A stretch of DNA of 64,000 nt from Daejeonella oryzae DSM 19973 (lineage in GTDB: Bacteria; Bacteroidota; Bacteroidia; Sphingobacteriales; Sphingobacteriaceae): positions 346,530-410,529 of the forward strand of contig NZ_KE383964.1 of assembly GCF_000422945.1 (NCBI RefSeq). Direction: 5' to 3'. Numbering within the stretch: the stretch's first letter is position 1; each line of letters begins with the position of its first letter. Positions 1-8,289 of the stretch are shown here, in pieces. Below the pieces are notes generated by a model. The model was not told where the DNA came from, ran no database searches, and saw only the letters and a list, made by a program, of their open reading frames with translations. Both the position numbers and the translations under genes were made by a program.

Positions 1-201
1 GTTAAAGGTTTGCCAATTGATCCCCAAAATAATTACAAAATTGTAATAACAGACTTCTTATTGACCGGAAATGAAGCCAATCTGGAATTTCTTACAGAAA
101 ATAATCCCGGTATGATAAAAGTTTATCCGGAAGAAAATAATCCGAAAAATTTAAAAAGTGATATCCGTCTTTTGATAATTGATTATCTGAAGAATAAATG
201 A
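1..201 (+). CDS. 3' end of a probable 5'-nucleotidase/metallophosphatase (partial)
   Basis: The reading frame is open from base 1 and ends at TGA 199-201, so only the last 66 or so codons are here and the real start lies outside the window. The segment contains YKIVITDFLLTGNEANLEFL and ends with a SDIRLLIIDYL helix. This resembles the C-terminal domain end of bacterial bifunctional 5'-nucleotidase/UDP-sugar hydrolases, periplasmic enzymes that dephosphorylate nucleotides. The catalytic metallophosphatase domain cannot be seen, so the family call rests on resemblance of the tail alone. The TTG at position 10 is not a credible start. Confidence 0.5.
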   Translation, partial: VKGLPIDPQNNYKIVITDFLLTGNEANLEFLTENNPGMIKVYPEENNPKNLKSDIRLLIIDYLKNK

Positions 202-212
202 TATAAAATAAA

Positions 213-254
213 AGTCAGGCAGGGTTGTTTCCCTAGCCTGACTCTATCTTTTTA
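213..254. terminator. Bidirectional terminator between the nucleotidase and clpB
   Basis: AGTCAGGCAGGG and CCCTAGCCTGACT form a 12-bp stem with a single bulged A around a TTGTTT loop. It is followed on the plus strand by a T-rich run (TCTATCTTTTT) and preceded by an A-rich run that serves the minus strand. It sits between two convergent genes. Confidence 0.7.
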
Positions 255-2876
255 AGATACATCCAAATCTGCTTTCTCTTCTTTTTTGGTATTCATAAAT
301 ACAAACTGATTGTCAAAAACATCCAGTTTAATTTTGCTTTCCTTATCCACTTTTCCAGCCAGGATATCCTTAGATAATTCATTTAAAATTCTTTTCTGAA
401 TAACCCTTTTCAATGGACGGGCACCAAACTGAGGATCATAACCTAATTGAGCAAGCCAGTCCAAGGCATCATCAGAAGCTTCAATCTGAATTCCCATTTC
501 TGCTAATACGTGCTGTACACCTTTAAACTGAAGTGAAACAATATCCCGCAGTTCTTCGCGATTAAGCGGTGTAAACATAATCAGCTCATCAATCCGGTTC
601 AAAAATTCAGGTCGGATGGTCTGCTTCAGCAGTTCAAATAATTCAGTTTTTGTTTTTGCAACAACTTCATCACGGTTCACATCATCCAAATCTTTGAAAT
701 TTTCCTGGATCAGGTGAGAGCCGATATTTGAGGTCATGATGATGATGGTGTTTTTAAAATTTACTACCCGACCTTTGTTATCAGTTAAGCGACCGTCATC
801 TAAAACCTGCAGCAAAATATTAAATACATCCGGATGAGCCTTTTCAATTTCATCTAAAAGAATCACCGAGTAAGGCTTGCGCCTAACGGCTTCAGTAAGT
901 TGTCCGCCTTCATCATAACCCACATACCCCGGAGGAGCGCCAATTAGCCTTGAAACAGAGTGGCGTTCCTGATATTCGCTCATATCAATACGTACCATGG
1001 AGTGCTCATCGTTAAACAGGAATTCAGCCAGGGCTTTTGCCAGTTCAGTTTTACCCACACCGGTAGTCCCCAGGAAAATAAAAGAACCGATTGGTTTCCG
1101 TTTGTCCTGTAAGCCCGCTCTTGAACGTCGTATAGCATCAGAAATGGCTTCGATCGCCTCATGCTGACCGGCTACACGTTTATGTAATTCCTGCTCCAGA
1201 TGAAGCAGTTTTTCCCGCTCACTCTGTATCATTTTAGTAACCGGAATTCCGGTCCAGCGGGAAACAACTCCGGCTATATCTTCTGCAGTAACTTCCTCTT
1301 TCAGCATCCGGCTTTCAGACTGAGTTTCTTCCAGTTCTTTTTTTAGATTTTCAACTTCGGCCTGAGCCTCTTTAATTTTTCCATAGCGTAACTCTGCAAC
1401 TTTGCCGTAATCTCCGGCACGTTCAGCCTGTTCGGCTTCCAGTTTAAAGTTTTCTATTTGCTCCAGTTTATTGTTAATTCCATCTACATGGTCTTTTTCG
1501 CCCTGCCATTTGGCCCGCAAAGAATCGCGTTCATTAGATAAATTAGCAATTGCTTCGCTCAGGTCCTTAACTTTCTTTTCGTCATTTTCCCGTTTAATAG
1601 CTTCACGTTCAATTTCAAGCTGCATAATGCGGCGCTCCAGTTCATCCACCACTTCGGGAACAGAATCCATTTCCAGTCGTAATTTTGAAGCAGCCTCATC
1701 CATCAGGTCAATAGCCTTATCCGGCAAAAAACGATCTGAAATATACCGTTGTGATAGTTCTACGGCAGCTATGATGGCTTCATCCTTAATCCTGACTTTA
1801 TGATGCGTTTCATATTTTTCTTTCAGCCCACGCAATATGGATATGGCATCCTGAGTATCGGGTTCATCGACCATTACTTTCTGGAAACGGCGTTCCAGGG
1901 CTTTGTCTTTCTCCAGATACTTTTGATATTCATTTAATGTAGTTGCACCAATTGCTTTCAATTCTCCACGGGCAAGTGCCGGTTTCAAAATATTAGCGGC
2001 ATCCATTGCACCTTCACCGCCGCCTGCACCTACAAGTGTGTGTATTTCATCTATAAACAGAACAATTTCTCCGTCACTCTGGGTAACTTCTTTAATAACT
2101 GCTTTTAGTCTTTCTTCAAATTCGCCTTTATATTTAGCTCCCGCGATTAAGGCGCCCATATCCAGTGAATAAACTGTCTTTGTCTTCAGATTTTCAGGAA
2201 CATCTCCTTTGATGATTCGAAAAGCAATTCCTTCGGCAATTGCGGTTTTTCCAACACCGGGTTCACCAATTAAAATGGGATTATTTTTGGTACGTCTTGA
2301 AAGTATCTGAATCACTCTTCTGATCTCTTCATCACGTCCGATAACAGGATCGAGCTTTCCGGTGCCAGCATACTCATTGAGGTTGCGGGCATATTTATTT
2401 AATGCATTATAGGTGGCTTCGGCATTTTGATCGGTAACATGACTGTTTCCACGAAGTTCAAGAATTGCCTTTTTAAGATCTTTCTCATTAACCCCCGAAT
2501 CTTTGAGGATATTACTTACTTTATCTCCCGAATTTAGGATGCCTAACAGGATATGCTCGACAGATACAAATTCATCCTTAAATTCTTTAAGATATGACTG
2601 CGCTTTCTGTAAAGCACTATTGGAAGAAGAAGACAAATACATGTCGCCTCCGGTAACTTTTGGAAAACTTTGAATCTGGGCATCTAAAACAGATGTGATT
2701 CTGTTAATATTTACATTCAGTTTTTTTAGTAAATAGTTGATTACGTTTTCATCAACCATTAACAAACCTTTTAATATGTGGGCAGTTTCAATAGCCTGCT
2801 GCTGATTGCCAACTGCGATTTCAGAAGCCTTTTGAATAGCTTCCTGAGCTTTGATTGTAAAGTTGTTCAGATTCAT
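252..2876 (-). CDS. clpB: ATP-dependent chaperone ClpB
   Basis: Cytosolic hexameric AAA+ disaggregase that works with DnaK to rescue aggregated proteins. Its 874 residues match the usual 850-880. Visible in order: the N-terminal Clp repeat domain (about 1-145), first AAA+ module with Walker A GEPGVGKT (204-211) and Walker [10 protein letters not shown], the long coiled-coil M domain rich in Glu, Lys and Arg (about 410-530), and a second AAA+ module with Walker A GTTGVGKT and the ARPLKRVIQ arginine region near the C-terminus. The M domain and lack of an IGF loop fit ClpB rather than ClpA or ClpC. It is a single-gene unit; I saw no CIRCE-like operator upstream. The start ATG at 2876 gives the canonical [13 protein letters not shown] beginning. 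Confidence 0.97.
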   Translation of the reverse strand: MNLNNFTIKAQEAIQKASEIAVGNQQQAIETAHILKGLLMVDENVINYLLKKLNVNINRITSVLDAQIQSFPKVTGGDMYLSSSSNSALQKAQSYLKEFKDEFVSVEHILLGILNSGDKVSNILKDSGVNEKDLKKAILELRGNSHVTDQNAEATYNALNKYARNLNEYAGTGKLDPVIGRDEEIRRVIQILSRRTKNNPILIGEPGVGKTAIAEGIAFRIIKGDVPENLKTKTVYSLDMGALIAGAKYKGEFEERLKAVIKEVTQSDGEIVLFIDEIHTLVGAGGGEGAMDAANILKPALARGELKAIGATTLNEYQKYLEKDKALERRFQKVMVDEPDTQDAISILRGLKEKYETHHKVRIKDEAIIAAVELSQRYISDRFLPDKAIDLMDEAASKLRLEMDSVPEVVDELERRIMQLEIEREAIKRENDEKKVKDLSEAIANLSNERDSLRAKWQGEKDHVDGINNKLEQIENFKLEAEQAERAGDYGKVAELRYGKIKEAQAEVENLKKELEETQSESRMLKEEVTAEDIAGVVSRWTGIPVTKMIQSEREKLLHLEQELHKRVAGQHEAIEAISDAIRRSRAGLQDKRKPIGSFIFLGTTGVGKTELAKALAEFLFNDEHSMVRIDMSEYQERHSVSRLIGAPPGYVGYDEGGQLTEAVRRKPYSVILLDEIEKAHPDVFNILLQVLDDGRLTDNKGRVVNFKNTIIIMTSNIGSHLIQENFKDLDDVNRDEVVAKTKTELFELLKQTIRPEFLNRIDELIMFTPLNREELRDIVSLQFKGVQHVLAEMGIQIEASDDALDWLAQLGYDPQFGARPLKRVIQKRILNELSKDILAGKVDKESKIKLDVFDNQFVFMNTKKEEKADLDVS

Positions 2877-3018
2877 GCTACAATTTACTCAAAACCAAAA
2901 CCATTCATTGAAAATGATTTTAATAATGATTTTTTGTCGCTGAAATTTATCTTCTTATGACGAAAGGGCCGATGAGAATAAAATAATCGGAAAAAGTTGC
3001 AGTAAGAATAGAGAAAAA

Positions 3019-3050
3019 TTAAGAGGCTCTGAAATTTCAGAGCCTCTTAA
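3019..3050 (-). terminator. Terminator of the pyrE-SRPBCC unit
   Basis: A perfect 16-nt self-complementary half (TTAAGAGGCTCTGAAA and its complement) directly follows the stop codon of the SRPBCC gene. The flanking A/T tracts make it usable in both directions. Confidence 0.7.
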
Positions 3051-3053
3051 AAA

Positions 3054-3446
3054 TTATATCGATTGCAATTTGCTGGTTTGCTGATCAGCCAGTTTTTGTA
3101 GCGGGCCACTCGCAAGCATTTTCATCATCATATTCAAGTCTGCGGAGATGGTTAAAAAAGCTTCGGTTGTGTTATTGCCGTTATCTTGTAAATTCCATTT
3201 CAGCTCTACATCAAAAGGTGCTTTTTCAGAAGGTATAATTACAATTTCCTGATTTTCACTTCTGGCCGATACTTTCAATGCCAGTTTCGCCATATTCTGG
3301 ATGGTAAAGCGTGCTTCATCAGTAGTTGATGACCAGTTGTAAATATTTTCGGGCATTAACTGCTCGTGATTATTCAGATCGGAAAGAAAAGCATAAACCT
3401 CATTTACAGGTTTATTTATGGTTATTTTACTTTGAAATTTAGTCAT
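3054..3446 (-). CDS. SRPBCC/START-like family protein
   Basis: This 130-residue soluble protein starts with the hallmark of the polyketide-cyclase/START superfamily (KITINKPVNEVYAFLSDLNN), a beta strand followed by a helix that forms the mouth of a hydrophobic pocket. The central segment alternates strands, and the C-terminus (MMKMLASGPLQKLADQQTSKL) is the long closing helix. The family binds lipids or other hydrophobic ligands, but the ligand cannot be deduced. It lies 13 nt downstream of pyrE, shares its orientation and ends at a strong terminator, so the two are probably cotranscribed. This pairing is common in Sphingobacteriaceae; no functional link to pyrimidines is established. Confidence 0.8.
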   Translation of the reverse strand: MTKFQSKITINKPVNEVYAFLSDLNNHEQLMPENIYNWSSTTDEARFTIQNMAKLALKVSARSENQEIVIIPSEKAPFDVELKWNLQDNGNNTTEAFLTISADLNMMMKMLASGPLQKLADQQTSKLQSI

Positions 3447-3459
3447 ATCAATATTTAGA

Positions 3460-4119
3460 TCAGGCTATATTTTGAATTGTGTTGGTCCACTCTGATGGAT
3501 TTTCTCTCCATTTACGAAGCAGCAAAAGATCATCTTCTGATACGAAACTATGTTTTGCAGCATAATCTATCAAGGCGTTGTAATTTGAAAGAGTAGAATA
3601 TCTGCATTTTGCATTTTTAAAATTTTGTTCAGCTGCATCAAATCCGTAATTGAAAATAGCAGCCAATCCGGCAACTTCGAGCCCGGCATTTCTCAACGCA
3701 TCTACAGCCTGCAAGCTGCTTTTACCTGTTGAAATCAAATCTTCTACAACTGCCACACGCTGACCTTCGGAGAATTCGCCTTCAATAAGACTTCCCGTAC
3801 CGTGATCTTTTGGTTTAGACCGTACATAAATAAATGGTAATCCCAGTTCCTGAGCTACCAAAACTCCCTGTGGTATTCCGGCGGTTGCAACACCTGCAAT
3901 CACACTCACAGATCCATATTCTTCCTGAATAAGGGAGGCTAATTTCTGACGGATATAAGTTCTGATGGATGGATGAGACAAAGTAATGCGGTTATCACAA
4001 TAAATTGGAGACCTCCATCCAGAGGCCCATGTAAAAGGGTTATTAGGTTGTAATTTAATTGCTTTAATTTGCAACAAAAATTCAGCAACTTTCTCTTCAA
4101 TCTCACTCTTGTTACTCAT
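3460..4119 (-). CDS. pyrE: Orotate phosphoribosyltransferase
   Basis: Converts orotate and PRPP to OMP in de novo pyrimidine synthesis, in the cytosol. At 219 residues it has the usual length. The N-terminal half contains FTWASGWRSPIYCDNR, the orotate-binding loop with the conserved Ser-Pro-x-Tyr-x-Asp. The PRPP-binding signature reads VAVVEDLISTGKSS, preceded by the flexible loop YVRSKPKDHG. It is first in a two-gene unit with the SRPBCC gene. A TAcaTTTG box lies 6 nt upstream of the ATG, so the mRNA may be almost leaderless. The gene is divergent from the NUDIX gene, and only 9 nt separate their start codons. Confidence 0.96.
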   Translation of the reverse strand: MSNKSEIEEKVAEFLLQIKAIKLQPNNPFTWASGWRSPIYCDNRITLSHPSIRTYIRQKLASLIQEEYGSVSVIAGVATAGIPQGVLVAQELGLPFIYVRSKPKDHGTGSLIEGEFSEGQRVAVVEDLISTGKSSLQAVDALRNAGLEVAGLAAIFNYGFDAAEQNFKNAKCRYSTLSNYNALIDYAAKHSFVSEDDLLLLRKWRENPSEWTNTIQNIA

Positions 4120-4125
4120 AGGCTA

Positions 4126-4133
4126 CAAATGTA
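4126..4133 (-). promoter_or_regulatory. Promoter -7 box of pyrE, overlapping the NUDIX start codon
   Basis: Read on the minus strand the sequence is TACATTTG, a full match to the Bacteroidota TAnnTTTG element, ending 6 nt before the pyrE ATG. It covers the NUDIX ATG at 4129-4131 on the other strand, which ties the two start sites together. Confidence 0.5.
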
Positions 4134-4731
4134 TAGAATATATATTAACCAAACTGCTTTAATCATAACCGAAACAGCACCTTTTTCTGATGAAAACTAT
4201 CAACAAATTGAACCAGAAGGATTTGTGTTCACGCAATTTTACCAGCGCTTTAAGCAAGAAAATTCAGGCGGTATATTCGTTCTGCTAACATCAAATGCCA
4301 GACGATTGTTTAAGCAAATTAAACAATCTTTAAAAATAATTAAGGCTGCGGGTGGAGTTGTCAGAAGTGATGAGAATAAATTCCTGTTCATTTACCGAAA
4401 AGGGGTTTGGGACTTGCCTAAGGGAAAGATTGAAAAAGGAGAAAAAACTAAAATCGCTGCCATTAGGGAAGTGGAGGAAGAATGCGGAATAATTATTTCT
4501 TCTGCCGGAGATAAAATTTGTAAAACGTACCACGTATATGAAATGAGTGGTCAGATTGTATTCAAAAAAACCAGCTGGTACTGGATGAAAGCAGATAATT
4601 TACAGCCCCTGATTCCACAGCTGGAAGAAGATATTACCGATGTTCAATGGATGGCCCCGGGAGATTTCAGTTTGGTAAAGCAAAATACATACCCGCTGAT
4701 ACGGGATGTAATGAGTTTAATTGAAGGATAA
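4129..4731 (+). CDS. NUDIX hydrolase
   Basis: A 200-residue protein with a complete Nudix box, GKIEKGEKTKIAAIREVEEE followed by CGI, matching GX5EX7REUXEEXGU. The box coordinates Mg2+ and hydrolyses nucleoside diphosphates linked to another moiety. The preceding segment AGGVV and VWDLPKG are also typical. The first ~75 residues are an extra N-terminal region of unknown function, larger than in minimal MutT-like enzymes. I chose the ATG at 4129 (MYRIYINQTALIITE) because an upstream in-frame ATG at 4069 would run through the divergent pyrE gene. The substrate cannot be read from sequence. Confidence 0.88.
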   Translation: MYRIYINQTALIITETAPFSDENYQQIEPEGFVFTQFYQRFKQENSGGIFVLLTSNARRLFKQIKQSLKIIKAAGGVVRSDENKFLFIYRKGVWDLPKGKIEKGEKTKIAAIREVEEECGIIISSAGDKICKTYHVYEMSGQIVFKKTSWYWMKADNLQPLIPQLEEDITDVQWMAPGDFSLVKQNTYPLIRDVMSLIEG

Positions 4732-4739
4732 GACGCCGG

Positions 4740-5207
4740 CTATTTGTGTAAAAACGCTTGGGCTTCTTTAGGTATAAACTGGCTTACATCCCCGTGATTT
4801 CTTAAAATATCTCTAACAATTGTTGAACTAATAGAGGAATAGCCGGGTTTACTCACAATAAAAATGCTTTCGATGTCCGGTACTAAGGCGTGATTCATTT
4901 GCGCTATGGCTTTTTCATATTCAAAATCAGAAACGGTGCGAATGCCCCTGATCATGTATTTTGCATGAATGGTTTTGCAGAAATCAACCGTTAATCCTTC
5001 GTAGGTCATTACTTCAACCTTTGGCTCATAAGCAAAAACTGCCTCAAGCATTTTTTTCCGGGTTTCTGGTTCTAAGAATGATGCCTTGTTGCTGTTTAAC
5101 CCAATTCCTACTATTACTTTATCAAATAAAGAGATTGACCGTTTTAAAATGTCTACATGGGCTTTAGTTACCGGATCAAAAGAGCCTGGGAAAAGAGCTA
5201 TTTTCAT
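4740..5207 (-). CDS. coaD: Phosphopantetheine adenylyltransferase
   Basis: Catalyses the fourth step of coenzyme A synthesis, 4'-phosphopantetheine plus ATP to dephospho-CoA. Its 155 residues have the family's normal length. The N-terminus MKIALFPGSFDPVTKAHVDI carries the nucleotidyltransferase motif T/HxGH in the variant TKAH, and the C-terminal signature appears as YSSISSTIVRDILRNHGDVS. MIRGIRTVSDFEYE is the conserved substrate-binding segment. It converges on the NUDIX gene with 8 nt between stops. It is downstream of rsmD with a 136-nt gap, so it may have its own promoter. Confidence 0.96.
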   Translation of the reverse strand: MKIALFPGSFDPVTKAHVDILKRSISLFDKVIVGIGLNSNKASFLEPETRKKMLEAVFAYEPKVEVMTYEGLTVDFCKTIHAKYMIRGIRTVSDFEYEKAIAQMNHALVPDIESIFIVSKPGYSSISSTIVRDILRNHGDVSQFIPKEAQAFLHK

Positions 5208-5343
5208 CCTTTAGAATTATTAAGTAGTGTGATTGCCATATAGAATTTAAGTATCATAGCTTATATTAACTGCTCTGAATTGATTTATAATACGGTAAAG
5301 TTAAAGTATAAATCTTTAATTCAAAGTTCTGCTTTTTTTAGAG

Positions 5344-5880
5344 CTAAGAGAGGCTGAAAAAGCTGAACGAAGATGAGCCATATATGCGCTGCTCCTTAAA
5401 ATTGGGATGATTGCTCAATGTTTTCATGCTCGGATGTTCAACAATAAGGTAGCCTTTTTTGCTGACAAGGTTTCTTTCAAATACAATTTTAACGATCTCG
5501 GGTATGCGGCTTAAATCGTATGGAGGATCAGCAAAAATGATATCAAAAGGCTCGGTTTCTGCTTCCATAAATTTAAAAACATCATCCTTGTAAACCTGTA
5601 TATTTTCCAGCTTATGTTGTTTAGCTGTATTTTTTAAAAAGTTTACGCAGCCTGAATCACGGTCTACAGAAATGATTTGAGGAACTCCGCGAGAAGCAAA
5701 TTCTAGAGAAATATTTCCCGTTCCGCTAAAGAGATCCAAAACTTTAATTTCTTCGAAATCAAACTGATTATATAAAATATTAAATAAAGCTTCTTTGGCC
5801 AGGTCTGTGGTCGGCCTTACTGGCAAATTAGCCGGAGGATTTATTTTTAGTCCTTTTAATTTGCCCCCAATTATTCGCAT
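5344..5880 (-). CDS. rsmD: 16S rRNA (guanine(966)-N(2))-methyltransferase RsmD
   Basis: SAM-dependent N2-methylation of G966 in the small-subunit rRNA. The 178-residue protein begins MRIIGGKLKGLKI, has the SAM-binding motif VLDLFSGTGNISLEFASRG and the catalytic motif IV DIIFADPPYDL, the D/NPPY type used for exocyclic amino methylation. The N-terminal RPTTDLAKEALFNIL is typical of RsmD. It overlaps the end of the DUF3822 gene by 10 nt, so the two are translated from one mRNA. A translational link is likely, but a functional link to DUF3822 is only inferred. Confidence 0.95.
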   Translation of the reverse strand: MRIIGGKLKGLKINPPANLPVRPTTDLAKEALFNILYNQFDFEEIKVLDLFSGTGNISLEFASRGVPQIISVDRDSGCVNFLKNTAKQHKLENIQVYKDDVFKFMEAETEPFDIIFADPPYDLSRIPEIVKIVFERNLVSKKGYLIVEHPSMKTLSNHPNFKEQRIYGSSSFSFFSLS

Positions 5881-6719
5881 AAACTTAAGCTGAGTAAAGA
5901 AAAATAGGTATGCAACCCTTCATTTGTTGCTAAGGACCAGGATTCTTTCAGAATATGTGGTACTTCGCCTAAACTAATTTCATGGAAGTACTTTGAAATG
6001 CGCTCTGTAAGTTGGTTATTAAAATCAATATCCCCTGTTAATTGAATATTCGTGTGCTGCACATCCAAATTAAGTTGCTCAATAATATTCAGCAGAAAAT
6101 AATTGAATTCATCTTCTGTTGTAAATTCAAACCGATTATAGAATATAAAATTTCCTTCTTTATAATGTGCTGCTTCGAAAGCTGATTTTTGAAAATTTAA
6201 AAATAGAATGGATGAATTTGATTCTTTAGCTATTTGCGAAGTGCTTTCAATATATGGATCAATACTGCTTACAATTAGCGGATTGTGAAACCTCTGTTTT
6301 AATTCTTTTGTAAGTTCAGAATCTATGGCGGTCAAATTAATTAATCCGGCTTTTTCAATAGCAGATGCTTTTGCTTCTGATCCGCTTGCCGGTTTAATAA
6401 ATTGCAGGTAGTCATTTAATAAATCTTCAGAATAAAGTTCCTGAGGTATAAAAGTAAATTCAGGAGTTTCTAAACTGATCTTAATCTTTCTGAAATTCAG
6501 CTGTAGATAATCTGAAGATTCGCGGATATTATCAAGATTATTAATGGCAGAAATATGCTCATCATTCTTACGTGGATGATTTCTTAGAATTACTAACTGA
6601 TTGTTTTGATCAATTATTGAATAGGCTATACTATTACTGCCCAAATGAAGTAATAAATCGCATTTATCGGAATGTTGCACTTGGAATTGTTCGTCTGTGA
6701 AATGGAGCGTATTATTCAT
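5871..6719 (-). CDS. DUF3822 family protein
   Basis: A 282-residue protein of unknown function found almost only in Bacteroidota, usually next to rsmD and coaD as here. The sequence looks like an actin-fold/ASKHA type arrangement: an early strand with CDLLLHLGSNSIAYSIID, then a second half with SSILFLNFQKSAFEAAHYKEGNFIFYNRF, reminiscent of PilM-like beta-hairpin repeats. That fold reading is an inference. The gene overlaps rsmD by 10 nt. A TActTTTG promoter box ends 7 nt before its ATG. I cannot assign a function. Confidence 0.8.
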   Translation of the reverse strand: MNNTLHFTDEQFQVQHSDKCDLLLHLGSNSIAYSIIDQNNQLVILRNHPRKNDEHISAINNLDNIRESSDYLQLNFRKIKISLETPEFTFIPQELYSEDLLNDYLQFIKPASGSEAKASAIEKAGLINLTAIDSELTKELKQRFHNPLIVSSIDPYIESTSQIAKESNSSILFLNFQKSAFEAAHYKEGNFIFYNRFEFTTEDEFNYFLLNIIEQLNLDVQHTNIQLTGDIDFNNQLTERISKYFHEISLGEVPHILKESWSLATNEGLHTYFSLLSLSLCE

Positions 6720-6726
6720 CGGGAAA

Positions 6727-6734
6727 CAAAAGTA
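6727..6734 (-). promoter_or_regulatory. Promoter -7 box of the DUF3822-rsmD operon
   Basis: The minus strand reads TACTTTTG, a match to TAnnTTTG, 7 nt before the DUF3822 ATG. This predicts a 5' untranslated region of only a few nucleotides. Confidence 0.5.
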
Positions 6735-6798
6735 AAATTTTTTAGCTAATAAACCTTTTGTCTGCTATAGTTCAGGCAGAATATGCAAATTTGCCCTT

Positions 6799-8205
6799 GT
6801 GAGCATACATCAGCTAATTGAACAGCATTTTGGTAAAATACCTACCAGCCAGCAGCGTGAAGCTTTTCTCATTATAGAAAGTTTTTTAAAATCTGAATCA
6901 GGCGATGCGTGTTTTGTACTGAAAGGGTATGCAGGTACAGGTAAAACAACGCTGATTGCTGCGCTGGTTAAAGTTATTCCTAAACTGAACCTGCGTTCGG
7001 TATTACTTGCGCCCACCGGGCGTGCCGCCAAGGTTATCAGTAATTATTCAGGTAAAAAGGCCTTTACCATTCATAAAAAAATATACCGTAAAAAGGATGC
7101 GGCTAGTCCGGATATGAATTTTGCTTTAGGCGATAATCTTGCCGAAAATACTGTTTTTATTGTCGATGAAGCATCTATGATTTCTGACCAGGGCAGCGAC
7201 TTTAGCAAAAGCAGCTTATTGCATGACTTGTTAAGCTTTGTTTACAACGGCAAAAATTGCAAACTCATGCTGGTTGGAGATACCGCTCAGCTGCCGCCGG
7301 TGGGTTCGCCCAATAGTCCGGCGCTGGATTTAAAAATAATGCAAAGTTCTTTTTCACTCCGCATTTTCAGTTATGAACTTACCGATGTGGTGCGCCAGGA
7401 AAAAGCTTCGGGTATTTTATATAATGCTACAGAAATCCGTGAACTTATTCGTCAGGATGAAAATGCTTTCCCCCAAATCAGGGCTAAAGGATTTCAGGAT
7501 ATTTTCCGCATGACGGGCGAAAAGCTTGTGGAAGGATTGAACTATGCTTACAATAAGTTTGGAATGGAAAATACGCTTGTAATCTGCCGTTCCAATAAAA
7601 ACGCAAATGCGTATAATCAGAATATCCGTAACCGGATTTTGTACCGTGAGGAAGAACTTACAGGAGGAGATTATATCATGGTGGTCCGAAATAATTATTT
7701 CTGGCTGCAGCCTGAAGAGAACAGCGGAGCATTTATTGCCAACGGCGATATTTGCCGGATCCGGAAAGTGAGGAATATGCATGAACAATACGGGTTTCGC
7801 TTCGCTGAAATTGTGCTCGAGCTGGTTGATTATCCGGATGAAGAACCCTTAACCTGCAAAGTATTACTGGATACTTTATATGCCGAAACTCCAAGCCTTT
7901 CTTCTGCAGATAGTAAACGCTTGTTTGAGGCGATAATGGAAGATTATCAGCATATTCAGAATAAACGCCTGCGGATGCAGGAATTAAAAAAAGATCCGTA
8001 TTACAATGCCTTACAAATAAAATTTGCTTTTGCTGTAACCTGTCATAAAGCGCAGGGCGGACAATGGGAAGCAGTATTTATAGATCAGGGATACCTGACG
8101 GATGAAATGATGAATACCGAATTTCTGCGCTGGCTTTACACCGGTATCACCCGAAGTACCAAAGAACTATTTATGGTCAATTTCTCCGACCAGTTTTTTG
8201 AATAA
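6799..8205 (+). CDS. RecD/Dda-like ATP-dependent DNA helicase (SF1)
   Basis: A 468-residue superfamily 1 helicase. It has Walker A GYAGTGKT (43-50), a Walker B/DExx box VFIVDEASM, motif III LMLVGDTAQLPPVG, and motifs V-VI near the end (AVTCHKAQGGQWEAVF, WLYTGITRSTKELF). The architecture matches stand-alone RecD2/Dda-like 5'-3' helicases rather than the RecBCD subunit, since neither RecB nor RecC is nearby. The start is GTG at 6799, since no in-frame ATG precedes the conserved N-terminus. A near-consensus promoter box (CAAATTTG) lies 5 nt upstream. Its probable role is in DNA repair or replication; the exact role is unknown. Confidence 0.85.
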   Translation: MSIHQLIEQHFGKIPTSQQREAFLIIESFLKSESGDACFVLKGYAGTGKTTLIAALVKVIPKLNLRSVLLAPTGRAAKVISNYSGKKAFTIHKKIYRKKDAASPDMNFALGDNLAENTVFIVDEASMISDQGSDFSKSSLLHDLLSFVYNGKNCKLMLVGDTAQLPPVGSPNSPALDLKIMQSSFSLRIFSYELTDVVRQEKASGILYNATEIRELIRQDENAFPQIRAKGFQDIFRMTGEKLVEGLNYAYNKFGMENTLVICRSNKNANAYNQNIRNRILYREEELTGGDYIMVVRNNYFWLQPEENSGAFIANGDICRIRKVRNMHEQYGFRFAEIVLELVDYPDEEPLTCKVLLDTLYAETPSLSSADSKRLFEAIMEDYQHIQNKRLRMQELKKDPYYNALQIKFAFAVTCHKAQGGQWEAVFIDQGYLTDEMMNTEFLRWLYTGITRSTKELFMVNFSDQFFE

Positions 8206-8265
8206 AGATTCAAAATGTTGTAAAAAATTATAATAATGATGTAAGCCTCCTGCAATGGCTTGTGT

Positions 8266-8273
8266 TAATTTTG
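8266..8273 (+). promoter_or_regulatory. Promoter -7 box of the copper operon
   Basis: TAATTTTG, an exact match to TAnnTTTG, 16 nt before the copA ATG at 8290. A TTGTG tract lies upstream, but I could not define a -33 box with confidence. Confidence 0.5.
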
Positions 8274-8289
8274 ATGTAATTCAAATTAT

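Noticed and set aside
4069..4131. Upstream ATG of the NUDIX gene
   Set aside because: It would place the first 20 codons inside the divergent pyrE gene; the family-like start is at 4129.
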